Notes: a model not told the origin generated them from the sequence alone. A stretch of DNA of 21,695 nucleotides from an uncultured bacterium (GCA_900549855.1 URPS01000038.1:1-21695); one strand, 5' to 3'. Numbered from the stretch's first letter, positions 1 to 7,871 are shown. Translations and numbers: made by a program.

Positions 1-206
1 CGTGACATCTCTCCCGCTCAATGGATGTTGCGGGCGAGAATTAAGTTTTAGAAGAATCTGTACCTCCCCCGAGGAGAGGGGACGCGCCCTACTTGTAATT
101 ACAACTACAAATTGTTTTAAAATAATTTTCCACTTTCAACTTATATAAACATTTATACCACTACCTAGGTAATTTTTATTTTTTATGTTTCAAGAATAAT
201 TATTAT
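1..206. other. Non-coding left edge with a GC-rich patch
   Basis: No gene is supported here. Bases 1-100 are clearly richer in G and C than everything that follows. They contain an imperfect inverted pair (11-17 against 30-38, with one bulged base) and a C-run/G-run pair around 65-80. The style resembles the GC-rich hairpin repeat at 13051-13117, so this may be a decayed copy or relative of an interspersed repeat. Bases 101-206 are AT-rich and precede the MCE gene. I see no clear -35/-10 pair and no strong ribosome-binding site there. Confidence 0.4.
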
Positions 207-1112
207 ATGAAAAAATTTTTACTTTTATTTTTAGGTGCAATTTTAGGGATTATAGGATTTTTATTTTTTATTCACAATATCTATAATCTTCGAGTTACTG
301 CGGTTTTTGAAGATATGGAACCATTTCCACGCAACTTAAACGTATATTACAAAGGTTTTAAACTCGGACGTTCTATAAGAGTTCATCCGTCAAAAGATTT
401 TACAGCTACACAAGTTGATATGGTTTTAAAAGCAAAAGATTTATCTTTGCCAGACAATATTACAGCCAAAGTTAAAACTAAAAATAAAAAAGACTATATT
501 GAATTGGAATACCCTGACGCTCCATCAATAACAAATTTAAAAAATCATGGCTTTATACAAGGTAAAAAAGGGTTAGATATTGCAGGCTATATTGATAAGC
601 AAGCAGAAGGCGGAGGCTTGGATGAAATAAAAGAAAATCTAAACAAAACAGTAGAATCGGCAAGTGGAACTCTAGATGCTATAACAGAGCTTGTTAACAC
701 CGGAAACGAAATTCTAAAAGATTTGCGTCCTTCGTTAAAAGAAACAGGAGAAAACTTGGCATACATGAGTAAAAACTTGGCTGATGTTACATCAGAACTA
801 AACCGTTCTGCAAAACCTCAAAGATTGAATAATACTTTTGCAAATATAGAACAAACAACTAAAAATATTGAGAGAACAACAAAGAACTTAGAGCAAGCAA
901 GTGTAAATGTCGCAAACATTTCTGCTCACGCACAAAGCGAAACAATAAGTTTGGTAGATTGTGTTATTGCGAACACTAATACTGTCATTAAAAATATTAA
1001 TACCGTAGTTAATAACACAAATGATATTGTGAAAGGATTCCAAGCAACTCTTAATAAACGTTTTGCCGGCATGAAAATTATGTTTGGCAAACCGTTAAAA
1101 AGCAAGGGGTAA
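207..1112 (+). CDS. MCE/MlaD family lipid-transport protein
   Basis: This is a 301-residue MlaD-type protein, expected to be the substrate-binding part of an ABC system moving phospholipid or other lipids between the two membranes. Residues 4-23 form one hydrophobic N-terminal membrane anchor, after which the protein should be periplasmic. The MCE domain covers about 27-101, including the family-like stretch around NVYYKGFKLGRS. The C-terminal half (about 125-290) is polar and helical, with repeated NIEQTTKNIERTTKNLEQ-like segments that suggest a coiled coil or a tube-like extension. No MlaE permease or MlaF ATPase gene lies beside it in the window, although they may lie to the left. The ATG at 207 directly precedes the membrane anchor, but no good Shine-Dalgarno sequence is visible. 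The family call is firm; the substrate is unknown. Confidence 0.85.
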   Translation: MKKFLLLFLGAILGIIGFLFFIHNIYNLRVTAVFEDMEPFPRNLNVYYKGFKLGRSIRVHPSKDFTATQVDMVLKAKDLSLPDNITAKVKTKNKKDYIELEYPDAPSITNLKNHGFIQGKKGLDIAGYIDKQAEGGGLDEIKENLNKTVESASGTLDAITELVNTGNEILKDLRPSLKETGENLAYMSKNLADVTSELNRSAKPQRLNNTFANIEQTTKNIERTTKNLEQASVNVANISAHAQSETISLVDCVIANTNTVIKNINTVVNNTNDIVKGFQATLNKRFAGMKIMFGKPLKSKG

Positions 1113-1279
1113 AAAGTAATATAAAAACAAAGAATGACTTATTACAAATTATTAGCAATATTGTTCCATTTCTAAACAGATTTCATTCATCACAAGTATG
1201 TTAATTTATGTAAAGATTATTTTTTTAATTAAAATTTAGTAAACTCAAAATCGTTTATATTAATAAGCGAGGAATTATT

Positions 1280-2119
1280 ATGGCGTTAAACATAAACAAC
1301 AATTATCAAACAGGTGAAGTCCCCAATAATACAAATAATGGACAACAAAAAGAAGTCGAAAACGAGGTTCAAAAAGCTGACCAACAGCTAAGAGAATATT
1401 ATAACTCTCTTGGCAATTATAGCGCTCCTTCTATGAGTAATATTTGTGATTTACACAATGCAGGTTATATCAAAGAAAGTGATTACTTCGATGGAAAACA
1501 TAGCAATTTATGCAACATATATGGGAAAGCTGCATCTGCTTTTGGTGATGTATTAGGAAATCTTGCGAATCAGACAGTAAGTGACGTTAAGAATGCAATT
1601 GCTAACGTAAAAAATGCGACAGATAAAGCGGTTGCAGGATTAAAAGCTTTAATTCATGATGAAGATACAGTAATTGAAGCAAAAATAGAAGTAAAAAATG
1701 CACAAAATGCTGAAAATGAGCAACAAGAAAATGCTGTACAAGAAAACACCGTACAACAAAATGTGTCTAGCGAAAAAGATACCCAAAAAACTATAAAAGA
1801 AATACTATCGGCAATGAACATCGAATATGACGCAATTCCAGAGGATGTACAAAAAGATTTAATAAAAAAATATGCTAATATAGAAAATTTTGCAAGCATA
1901 AATAACTTAGAATATTATGATGAAGATACGTTAAAAGAGCGATTAGTATGGTATGCTCAAGCTAAATTAGGGTATAGCACGAATGCAATGAGTTCATATA
2001 TTCGTCAAAGAAATGCTGAATCAATAAGAAAACAATTTAATTCAAACAAACCAATTGGTTCAAATGAAACTATTGTTGAGTATTATCAAAGATTAGAAAA
2101 AGAAGCTAAAAGAGCATAG
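1280..2119 (+). CDS. Unrecognised Asn/Gln-rich cytosolic protein
   Basis: I do not recognise this 279-residue protein. It has no signal peptide or membrane segment. Residues 1-35 are rich in Asn, Gln and Glu. Residues 85-127 look helical with many Ala and Val (DVLGNLANQTVSDVKNAIAN). Residues 137-170 are a Glu/Asn/Gln linker. Residues 171-279 form a second helical, charged region with several Tyr. The start is supported by a GAGG-type ribosome-binding site at about 1267-1272, seven bases before the ATG. The gene stands alone, 167 bases after the MCE gene, and ends before a strong terminator. The low-complexity linker between two helical blocks suggests a two-domain structural or surface-associated protein, but that is only inference. 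Confidence 0.7.
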   Translation: MALNINNNYQTGEVPNNTNNGQQKEVENEVQKADQQLREYYNSLGNYSAPSMSNICDLHNAGYIKESDYFDGKHSNLCNIYGKAASAFGDVLGNLANQTVSDVKNAIANVKNATDKAVAGLKALIHDEDTVIEAKIEVKNAQNAENEQQENAVQENTVQQNVSSEKDTQKTIKEILSAMNIEYDAIPEDVQKDLIKKYANIENFASINNLEYYDEDTLKERLVWYAQAKLGYSTNAMSSYIRQRNAESIRKQFNSNKPIGSNETIVEYYQRLEKEAKRA

Positions 2120-2174
2120 TGCGAGAAAAACATAAGCAGTTTCCACAATCATGATTTTTCACACAATTAAATAT

Positions 2175-2215
2175 AGCGGTCGAAATTCGTTTGAATTTCG
2201 ACCGCTTTCATAATA
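2175..2215. terminator. Hairpin terminator between convergent genes
   Basis: A perfect 13-base inverted repeat (2175-2187 with 2194-2206, six-base loop) lies between the 3' ends of the gene at 1280 and of rpsI. The downstream side is T-rich on both strands but not a pure T-run. It probably serves both convergent transcripts. Confidence 0.75.
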
Positions 2216-2245
2216 TCCTTCGTATTTATTAATGTTCTGAAAAAA

Positions 2246-2644
2246 TTATCTCTTAGAGAATTGGAATCTCTTACGAGCTCTTTTTCTACCATATTTTTTA
2301 CGTTCTTTAACTCTTGCATCTCTTGTCAACAAGCCTTCTGAACGCAATACGTTTTTGTATTCTTCATTAACTTTCAATAATGCTCTTGAAATACCATGTC
2401 TGATTGCAGCTGATTGAGCAACGATACCGCCGCCAACAGCCTTAACTCTTACATCATATTTATCTTGGTTTTCTGTCAAAACTAATGGTCTATAAATCAT
2501 CATTTCAACAGCTGGCATATTACCAATATAAGCACCTAATGTTTTACCATTAACGAAAATTCTGCCTTTACCTTTTACAAGTTTTACAACAGCAATCGCA
2601 CATTTTCTGCGGCCAGTAGCCATAATTTCTTTAGATTCAGCCAT
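2246..2644 (-). CDS. rpsI: Ribosomal protein S9
   Basis: S9 is a small-subunit protein whose C-terminal tail reaches the P-site tRNA. The 132-residue sequence begins its core with ATGRRKCAIAVVKL and ends with the typical basic tail KRFQFSKR, whose final Lys-Arg contacts tRNA. Length is normal for the family. It is the last gene of the ribosomal operon. Its ATG overlaps the stop codon of rplM by one base (TAATG), so translation is probably coupled to L13, its usual operon partner. A hairpin terminator follows about 40 bases downstream. Confidence 0.98.
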   Translation of the reverse strand: MAESKEIMATGRRKCAIAVVKLVKGKGRIFVNGKTLGAYIGNMPAVEMMIYRPLVLTENQDKYDVRVKAVGGGIVAQSAAIRHGISRALLKVNEEYKNVLRSEGLLTRDARVKERKKYGRKRARKRFQFSKR

Positions 2645-3087
2645 TATTTAGCCTCCTTTTCTAACACGATTGGTTTTTGAGCTGCATGTGGGTGTTCAGA
2701 ACCACAATATACTTTCAATTTTGTAAATTGTTGATCACCCAATGTGTTGTGTTGCAACATACCTTTAACAGCTTTTTCAATTAATTTTGTTGCATCTTTT
2801 TCACGCAATTCTTTAACTGAAGCTGATTTTAAACCACCAGGGAAACCTGTGTGGTGATAATAAATTTTATCAGTTTCTTTATTACCTGAAACAACTACTT
2901 TTTCTGCATTGATAACGATAACAAAATCACCGGTATCAACGTTTGAAGTATATTCAGGTTTGTTTTTCCCTCTTAAAATGTTTGCTACTCTTGATGCTAA
3001 ACGACCTAAGATTTCGCCTTCTGCATCAATTACATACCATTTTCTTTCAACTTCAAGAGGTTTTGCTGAATATGTTTTATTTAACAT
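2644..3087 (-). CDS. rplM: Ribosomal protein L13
   Basis: L13 is an early-assembly protein of the large ribosomal subunit. The 147-residue product shows the family features: WYVIDAEGEILGRLAS near residues 17-32, then KPEYTSNVDTGDFVIVINA, YYHHTGFPGGLK, and KGMLQHNTLG. An AAGGAA ribosome-binding site lies about eight bases before the ATG. It follows truA after 33 bases and overlaps the start of rpsI by one base. This rplM-rpsI pairing is conserved across bacteria. Confidence 0.98.
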   Translation of the reverse strand: MLNKTYSAKPLEVERKWYVIDAEGEILGRLASRVANILRGKNKPEYTSNVDTGDFVIVINAEKVVVSGNKETDKIYYHHTGFPGGLKSASVKELREKDATKLIEKAVKGMLQHNTLGDQQFTKLKVYCGSEHPHAAQKPIVLEKEAK

Positions 3088-3120
3088 TATTTTATTCCTT
3101 ATTTTTCTCTTGTATTTTTA

Positions 3121-3906
3121 CTACATTTGAGGATAATCTACCCTCATTAGCGTCAATCCATAAGGACTGACTGTTTGCCCCGCCTTACAGCGGTCACGTG
3201 CTTCCAAAACATTTTTCATGTGTTCTACCGGAAGCTTATGTCCTTCTATTTCTAGAAGAGTACCGACTATGGTTCTTACCATATTATAAAGAAAACGATT
3301 TCCTTCTAAATGAATAAAAACTCTGTCACCCTTCTCTCCGACTCTTTCAACATCGGCACGAGTGATACAACAAATCTTGCTTGGGTTAAGCGTTCCGGAA
3401 CTCTTAAAACTTGAAAAGTCGTGTTCTCCCAACAAGAAGTTCAAAGCGGTTTGCATCCGCTCTACATCTAATTCGTATTTTACTCTTAAGATATCACCGT
3501 CAAATGCTTGCTTATAACGTCTATTTATAAGTTCGTATCTGTAATATCTCGCCTTTGCAGACTTTTGAGCATGAAACGAATCTGGGACAACTTTCAAGTT
3601 GTCAACTGATACATCATCAGGGAGGATTTCGTTCACATGATAGATAAATTTTGAAGCAACAATATCTTTATCACAATCAAAATGAACGACCTGTCCTAAT
3701 GAATTTACACCTTTATCAGTTCTTCCGGAGAAGATTGTTTTTATCGGTCTATTATTTTGGCTTTCGCCAGTTTTTATCAAAGTTCTAATTGCTTTCTCCA
3801 GTTCGCCCTGTATTGTTGGTTTATCAATTTCTTGTCCATTTTCAAACTGAATTTGGCTTCCGAAATAGTTTTTACCTCTATACTGAACGTCAAGAGCGTA
3901 GCGCAT
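3121..3906 (-). CDS. truA: tRNA pseudouridine synthase A (positions 38-40)
   Basis: TruA isomerises uridine to pseudouridine at positions 38-40 of the tRNA anticodon arm. The 261-residue protein has the family start (MRYALDVQYRGKNYFGSQ) and the catalytic motif SGRTDKGVNSLGQVVHFD, with the catalytic Asp at residue 64. The C-terminal half carries FLYNMVRTIVGTLLEIE, also typical. It sits between rplQ and rplM, as in cyanobacteria and many other bacteria. Its ATG lies directly behind tandem TAA TGA stop codons of rplQ with no separate ribosome-binding site, so it is likely translated by re-initiation after L17. Confidence 0.96.
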   Translation of the reverse strand: MRYALDVQYRGKNYFGSQIQFENGQEIDKPTIQGELEKAIRTLIKTGESQNNRPIKTIFSGRTDKGVNSLGQVVHFDCDKDIVASKFIYHVNEILPDDVSVDNLKVVPDSFHAQKSAKARYYRYELINRRYKQAFDGDILRVKYELDVERMQTALNFLLGEHDFSSFKSSGTLNPSKICCITRADVERVGEKGDRVFIHLEGNRFLYNMVRTIVGTLLEIEGHKLPVEHMKNVLEARDRCKAGQTVSPYGLTLMRVDYPQM

Positions 3907-3909
3907 TCA

Positions 3910-4338
3910 TTATACCAATTGGATTAATGCCATTTCAGAAGCATCACCTCTACGTGGAGGAAGTCTGAAAATTCTTGTATATCCGCCTTGTCTTGATGCA
4001 TATTTAACACCGATGATGCTAAATAATTTTCTCAAAACTGTTTGTTTAGCTAATTTTTTGCCTTCTTGCGGAGCATCAAATACTTCACCGGTAGCTGTAT
4101 CAATCAATTGACCGATTTCTTTATCAAAGATATATCTGCCAGCCAATCTTCTTGAGTTCAAGTCACCTTTTTTTGCCATAGTGATAACATTTTCAGCATA
4201 TGGTTGAAGAGCTTTTGCTCTTGCCATAGTTGTTTTAATTTCACCGTGTACAAAAAGTTCAGTAGCTAATGAACGCAACAAAGCCTTTCTTTGGTCTTGT
4301 GCTTTACCAAGCGTATTCTTTTTTGTTTGGTGTCTCAT
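3910..4338 (-). CDS. rplQ: Ribosomal protein L17
   Basis: L17 lies near the exit of the peptide tunnel on the large subunit. The 142-residue protein starts with MRHQTKKNTLGKAQDQRKAL, a variant of the family start, followed by LATELFVHGEIKTTMARAK. It ends with GGYTRIFRLPPRRGDASEMALIQL, again typical. It is slightly longer than the common 115-130 residues because of a short insertion around ATGEVFDAPQEGKK. An AAAGGA ribosome-binding site precedes the ATG. It follows rpoA after a 103-base AT-rich gap. Confidence 0.97.
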   Translation of the reverse strand: MRHQTKKNTLGKAQDQRKALLRSLATELFVHGEIKTTMARAKALQPYAENVITMAKKGDLNSRRLAGRYIFDKEIGQLIDTATGEVFDAPQEGKKLAKQTVLRKLFSIIGVKYASRQGGYTRIFRLPPRRGDASEMALIQLV

Positions 4339-4441
4339 TTTACTTTTCCTTTATTATAATTTACTGTTTCTTTATTTTATTTAATCTTGAATTATTGCTT
4401 AGCACTTTGCTTTCGCTCATTTCTTTCTATGCAAAATTCAA

Positions 4442-5443
4442 TTATTCAGCAGATTCTATAACCATACCATCTTCATCAACTTCTGGATTTGGAGCTAGGT
4501 CTAAACCGAAGTGGTGCAATCTTTCGATTACTTCATCTGAAGACTTTTTACCAAAGTTCTTAATGTTTAATAAATCATGTTCTGATTTTTTCAACAACTC
4601 TGCCATAGAATTGATACTTGCTCTTTTTAAGCAATTGTATGCTCTTACAGATAATTCCAATTCATCAATAGTGATTGAAGGTTCTTGTTCAGTTTCTTCT
4701 ACTGTTTCTTCAGCAGCTACAACTTTTTCTTCAATGTCTTTATGACTTGATTTGCCAGCAATTGATGCGATTTGTACAAAATGATCAATCAATAAATCAG
4801 CAGCTTGAGTTAATGCTGTTGTTACATCTAGAGTACCATTTGACCAAATTTCAAGAGTTAATTTATCGAAATCGATATTGTCACCTACACGAGTGTTTTC
4901 AACTTCGTAACGAACTCTTTTAACAGGCATAAATGTTGCATCAATAGGAAGCATATCAATAGGAGCGCCAGCTTTAGCGTTTCTAGGAACATCATTTGCT
5001 ACATAACCTTTACCTGTTTCTACAACAACATCAGCATGGAATGAACCACCATCTGCAATTGTACAAATAAGCCAATCAGGGTTAACAACCTTAACACCTG
5101 CAGGTAATTGGATATCACTAGCCAATACTGGACCAGGTTTGTCAACATCAATTCTCAAATTTTGAGGTTCTTTTGAGTCAGTTTTAATAGCCAAACCTTT
5201 AAGATTTAACATAACATCAATAACATCTTCCAATACACCAGGAATTGCAGTGTATTCGTGAGTAATACCTTCAATTCTGCAAGAAGTTACAGCTGTACCT
5301 TCCAAGCTTGAAAGCAAAACACGTCTTAAAGCGTTACCGATAGTTGTTCCAAATCCTCTTTCCAATGGTTCAATAGTAAATTTACCATATTGTGAACCGT
5401 CAGAACTGGTCATTGTATTAACAGTTTTAATTTTTAATTCCAT
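4442..5443 (-). CDS. rpoA: RNA polymerase alpha subunit
   Basis: Alpha dimerises to start assembly of RNA polymerase, and its C-terminal domain contacts UP-element DNA and activators. The 333-residue protein has the N-terminal dimerisation domain (residues 1 to about 230, with PLERGFGTTIGNALRRVLLS at 26-45), an acidic linker rich in Glu and Val, and a C-terminal domain with the helix-hairpin-helix pattern LSVRAYNCLKRASI ... LLNIKNFGKKS. A TAGGAG ribosome-binding site lies just before the ATG, and the gap to rpsD is 19 bases. Length and order are normal; nothing appears broken. Confidence 0.99.
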   Translation of the reverse strand: MELKIKTVNTMTSSDGSQYGKFTIEPLERGFGTTIGNALRRVLLSSLEGTAVTSCRIEGITHEYTAIPGVLEDVIDVMLNLKGLAIKTDSKEPQNLRIDVDKPGPVLASDIQLPAGVKVVNPDWLICTIADGGSFHADVVVETGKGYVANDVPRNAKAGAPIDMLPIDATFMPVKRVRYEVENTRVGDNIDFDKLTLEIWSNGTLDVTTALTQAADLLIDHFVQIASIAGKSSHKDIEEKVVAAEETVEETEQEPSITIDELELSVRAYNCLKRASINSMAELLKKSEHDLLNIKNFGKKSSDEVIERLHHFGLDLAPNPEVDEDGMVIESAE

Positions 5444-5462
5444 ATTATTTTCTCCTATCAGC

Positions 5463-6065
5463 CTATTTTGAATAGTATTCTATAACAAGTTGTTCTTTGA
5501 ATTCAGGATCTAATTCTTCTCTTTGAGGAATTCTTTCGAAAGTAATCTTCAAAGCATCTTTATCAACTGTAATCCAAGCTGGAGCACAAGATAAATCAAT
5601 AGCACTCATAACAGTTTTCAAGTAGTCATTGCTTCTTGATTTAACAGTGATTACGTCACCAGGCTTAACTAAATATGATGGAATATCTACTTTTTTGTCA
5701 TTAACCATTACGTGACCATGGTTAACAATTTGTCTAGTTTGTTTACGTGTTACGCCGAAACCAGCTCTGAATAAAATGTTATCAAGTCTTGATTCAAGAA
5801 TTTGAAGTAAGATTGTACCTGTAACACCTTTCTTTCTTGCTGCTTCATTGTAATATTTAGCGAATTGTTTTTCGCTTACTAAATATGTTAATCTGATTTT
5901 TTGTTTTTCATTTAGGTGAATTGCATATTCAGAAAGTTTTTTTCTAACAGCACCATGTTGTCCTGATTCTGTTTGTCTCATGGAAGAAGTTAACTTTCTA
6001 TTTGATAAATCTTTTACACCATAATTACGAAATAATTTATTCGTTGGTCCAGTATATCTTGCCAT
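5463..6065 (-). CDS. rpsD: Ribosomal protein S4
   Basis: S4 nucleates assembly of the 16S 5' domain and helps guard decoding. The 200-residue product has an N-terminal rRNA-binding region followed by an S4 RNA-binding domain at about 92-145 (SRLDNILFRAGFGVTRKQTR ... VKPGDVITV). The N-terminus (MARYTGPTNKLFRNYG) lacks the Cys residues of the zinc-binding S4 form, so it is the zinc-independent type. A strong AAGGAGA ribosome-binding site precedes the ATG. It lies between rpsK and rpoA, as in many bacteria; in photosynthetic cyanobacteria rpsD is normally elsewhere (recalled knowledge). The 154-base gap to rpsK is filled with two hairpin repeats. Confidence 0.98.
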   Translation of the reverse strand: MARYTGPTNKLFRNYGVKDLSNRKLTSSMRQTESGQHGAVRKKLSEYAIHLNEKQKIRLTYLVSEKQFAKYYNEAARKKGVTGTILLQILESRLDNILFRAGFGVTRKQTRQIVNHGHVMVNDKKVDIPSYLVKPGDVITVKSRSNDYLKTVMSAIDLSCAPAWITVDKDALKITFERIPQREELDPEFKEQLVIEYYSK

Positions 6066-6083
6066 TATTTTCTCCTTTTCTTT

Positions 6084-6131
6084 TGTCGGGCATCTATGGT
6101 TTGTGCTTTTGGCGAAAGCTCAAGCCCCGAC
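6084..6131. repeat. REP-like palindrome with GTCGGG/CCCGAC arms
   Basis: Outer arms 6084-6090 and 6124-6131 are complementary with one bulged base. Nested inside is a second hairpin in which GCTTT pairs with AAAGC, flanked by TTG/CAA. A shorter element with the same outline lies at 14083-14107, in the opposite orientation: TAGGTC then GACAAAAG. It resembles a repeat type of the form 'TAGGTC(G/A)GGC...GACAAAAG' that I recall from many bacterial genomes. It lies in the rpsK-rpsD gap, directly upstream of the rpsD ribosome-binding site. Confidence 0.6.
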
Positions 6132-6142
6132 TTCTATTTTAT

Positions 6143-6216
6143 TAGTGAACCGTGAATAGTGAGTGGTGAATAGAATACAAGCCTATTCACTAGTCACTAC
6201 TCACAAGTCACTAGCG
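6143..6216. repeat. GTGAATAG hairpin repeat, copy 1 (rpsK-rpsD gap)
   Basis: Arms 6143-6173 and 6183-6213 are 31 bases each and complementary except at about six positions, with a nine-base loop. Each arm is built from a reiterated GTGA(A)TAG-like unit. The right edge lies three bases from the rpsK stop codon. A related element is at 7143-7209: 19 of 22 bases match in the left arms, and 24 of 34 in the right segments. No coding capacity. Confidence 0.75.
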
Positions 6217-6219
6217 TTA

Positions 6220-6606
6220 CTACACTCTACGTTTTTTAGGTGGACGACATCCGTTGTGAGGGATTGGTGTTACGTCCTTAATCAAAGTAATTTCCAAACC
6301 AGCTGCTTGGATAGCTCTGATTGCTGTTTCACGACCTGAACCAGGTCCTTTAATATGAACTTCAACCTTTTTCATACCTTGGTCAATTGATTTCTTAGCA
6401 ACTAGTTCTGCTGCTGATTGAGCTGCAAACGGAGTACCTTTTCTAGCACCTTTGAAGCCTGTAGCACCAGCTGTTGCCCAAGCAATAGCATTACCTTGAG
6501 TATCTGTAGAAGTTACAATTGTATTATTGAATGTTGATTGAATGTGAACAACACCCTGCAATACATTTTTCTTTTCTTTTTTCTTTGTAGTTTTTGGTCT
6601 TGCCAT
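6220..6606 (-). CDS. rpsK: Ribosomal protein S11
   Basis: S11 forms part of the mRNA channel on the small-subunit platform. The 128-residue sequence shows GVVHIQSTFNNTIVTSTDTQ, AWATAGATGFKGARKGTPFA, VHIKGPGSGRETAIRAIQAAGLEI and the basic end HNGCRPPKKRRV. These are hallmark segments, and the length is normal. An AAAGGA ribosome-binding site lies before the ATG. It is 103 bases downstream of rpsM, in an AT-rich gap with no obvious feature. Confidence 0.98.
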   Translation of the reverse strand: MARPKTTKKKEKKNVLQGVVHIQSTFNNTIVTSTDTQGNAIAWATAGATGFKGARKGTPFAAQSAAELVAKKSIDQGMKKVEVHIKGPGSGRETAIRAIQAAGLEITLIKDVTPIPHNGCRPPKKRRV

Positions 6607-6709
6607 TTTTGTATTCCTTTATGTTTCTGTTATTTTTTAAATTTTTTTAATTGAAATTATGTTTTTAGCTTTATTATCAATTATTAGATTTTACTAACAC
6701 AAAATTTCA

Positions 6710-7078
6710 TTATTTCTTTTTACCTGCGATAGGTCCAGTCTTTTTACCACGTCTTGTTCTTGCGTTAGTTTTTGTTCTTTGACCTCTGCAAGGAAGACCT
6801 CTTTTATGACGCATTCCTCTGTAAGAGTTGATTTCTTGAAGACGTTTAATATTCATTGTAACTTCACGTCTTAAGTCACCTTCAATGTTGTATTCAGTTA
6901 ACGCATTACGCAATTCTCTGATATCATCTTCTGTTAAATCATCTGTTCTTAAATCTGGAGAAATACCAGTTTTTTCAAGAATCTTTTTGCTTCTAGCAGG
7001 TCCTATACCGTAGATATAGGTTAAAGCGATTTCTAGTCTTTTGTTACGAGGTAAGTCTACCCCAACTAATCTTGCCAT
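6710..7078 (-). CDS. rpsM: Ribosomal protein S13
   Basis: S13 sits in the head of the small subunit and bridges to the large subunit. The 122-residue protein has MARLVGVDLPRNKRLEIALT, the helix-hairpin-helix YIYGIGPARSKKIL, and the conserved GMRHKRGLPCRGQRTKTNAR with RRGKK near the end. Length is normal. An AAAGGAA ribosome-binding site lies upstream. The 130-base gap to rpmJ contains the second copy of the GTGAATAG hairpin repeat. Confidence 0.98.
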   Translation of the reverse strand: MARLVGVDLPRNKRLEIALTYIYGIGPARSKKILEKTGISPDLRTDDLTEDDIRELRNALTEYNIEGDLRREVTMNIKRLQEINSYRGMRHKRGLPCRGQRTKTNARTRRGKKTGPIAGKKK

Positions 7079-7142
7079 GTTTTTCTTTCCTTTATGTTTT
7101 TTGTACTTAACTTTTTAGTTCGTTTTAGGTTATTGCTTTTAT

Positions 7143-7209
7143 GGTGAGTAGTGAGAAGTGAATAGCTGGAAATATCCAATCACTAATCACTGTTAACTCC
7201 TCACTAGCC
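7143..7209. repeat. GTGAATAG hairpin repeat, copy 2 (rpmJ-rpsM gap)
   Basis: The left segment 7145-7166 matches 6152-6173 of copy 1 at 19 of 22 bases. The right segment 7176-7209 matches 6183-6216 at 24 of 34 bases, with the same length. The arms pair imperfectly with each other. The right edge overlaps the first base of the rpmJ stop codon on the opposite strand. It is more decayed as a palindrome than copy 1. Confidence 0.65.
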
Positions 7210-7322
7210 TAACCTTGTCTTTGTTTGTGCTTAGGGTTTTCGCAAATTACGGCAACTCTGCCTTTTCTTTTAATAACCTTGCATTTGTCACACATAGGTT
7301 TTACTGATGATCTTGTTTTCAT
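7209..7322 (-). CDS. rpmJ: Ribosomal protein L36
   Basis: L36 is the smallest large-subunit protein. Translation of the minus strand gives 37 residues beginning MKTRSSVKPMCDKCKVIKR and ending NPKHKQRQG, followed by TAG. The zinc ligands are all present: Cys11, Cys14, Cys27 and His32, so this is the zinc-binding form. An AAGGAA ribosome-binding site lies about eight bases before the ATG. It lies between infA and rpsM, the standard position. Its length and the four zinc ligands leave little doubt. Confidence 0.97.
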   Translation of the reverse strand: MKTRSSVKPMCDKCKVIKRKGRVAVICENPKHKQRQG

Positions 7323-7361
7323 TGTTTTTTCCTTTTTGTTTATATTACTTTTACTTTTAAA

Positions 7362-7577
7362 CTATTTTAGACGGAATGTAATTCTTCCTTTTGATAAATC
7401 ATATGGTGTCATTTCTACTTTTACTCTGTCACCAGGTAAGATTCTTATAAAATTTTTGCGGATTTTTCCGGAAATATGCGCCAAAATTTCATGATCATTT
7501 TCCAATTTAACTCTGAACATTGCATTTGGCATGGATTCCAAAATTGTTCCTTCGATTTCTATAACGTCTTTTGCCAT
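7362..7577 (-). CDS. infA: Translation initiation factor IF-1
   Basis: IF-1 binds the A site of the small subunit during initiation. The 71-residue protein is a single OB-fold of normal length: MAKDVIEIEGTILESMPNAM, then VKLENDHEILAHISGKIRKN, FIRILPGDRVKVEMTPYDLS and GRITFRLK. A GAGGAAA ribosome-binding site lies just upstream. It is the first gene of the operon here. The genes that often precede it (secY, adk, map) are absent, and the next gene upstream is the divergent ychF. Confidence 0.98.
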   Translation of the reverse strand: MAKDVIEIEGTILESMPNAMFRVKLENDHEILAHISGKIRKNFIRILPGDRVKVEMTPYDLSKGRITFRLK

Positions 7578-7663
7578 TATTTTCCTCTATTTTTCGGCTG
7601 TCAATTTTGCTAATTTTATAGCATTATAATTAATGATACTTGCTAAAATTCTGAATGCAAGCT

Positions 7664-7693
7664 ATTCTATTATATTTTCACCGATTATGTAAA
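7664..7693 (-). promoter_or_regulatory. Candidate promoter of the infA-rpsI operon
   Basis: Read on the minus strand, a TTTACA (7688-7693) and a TAGAAT (7664-7669) are separated by 18 bases. Each differs from the sigma-70 consensus at one position. Transcription would start near 7657, giving an 80-base leader. A second TATAAT at 7623-7628 lacks a good -35 and is less likely. Confidence 0.45.
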
Positions 7694-7865
7694 GATTTAT
7701 TACTAAATGTTTTTTAAATATTAGGTTATATATAAGATATCTTTAATCATGACAAAATTTCCTTTACTAAAGGGTTTTTAAAATATTAACAATTTTTAAA
7801 AAACTTCTTCTTTATAAAAACAAACAAAATAAAAATCTAAAATCTGCATTCTAATTTGTTTATTA

Positions 7866-7871
7866 TATAAT
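7866..7871 (+). promoter_or_regulatory. Candidate -10 box for ychF
   Basis: A perfect TATAAT lies about 37 bases before the ychF ATG. No convincing -35 is seen 16-18 bases upstream. An AAAGGG ribosome-binding site follows at about 7893-7900. Confidence 0.35.

Noticed and set aside
2909..3170. Plus-strand frames over rplM and truA
   Set aside because: Antisense shadows with Phe/Leu-rich content and no ribosome-binding site; rplM is certain on the other strand.
7761..7780. Short hairpin plus T-run upstream of ychF as a terminator
   Set aside because: The stem has only five A/T-rich pairs and no transcript is expected to end there.
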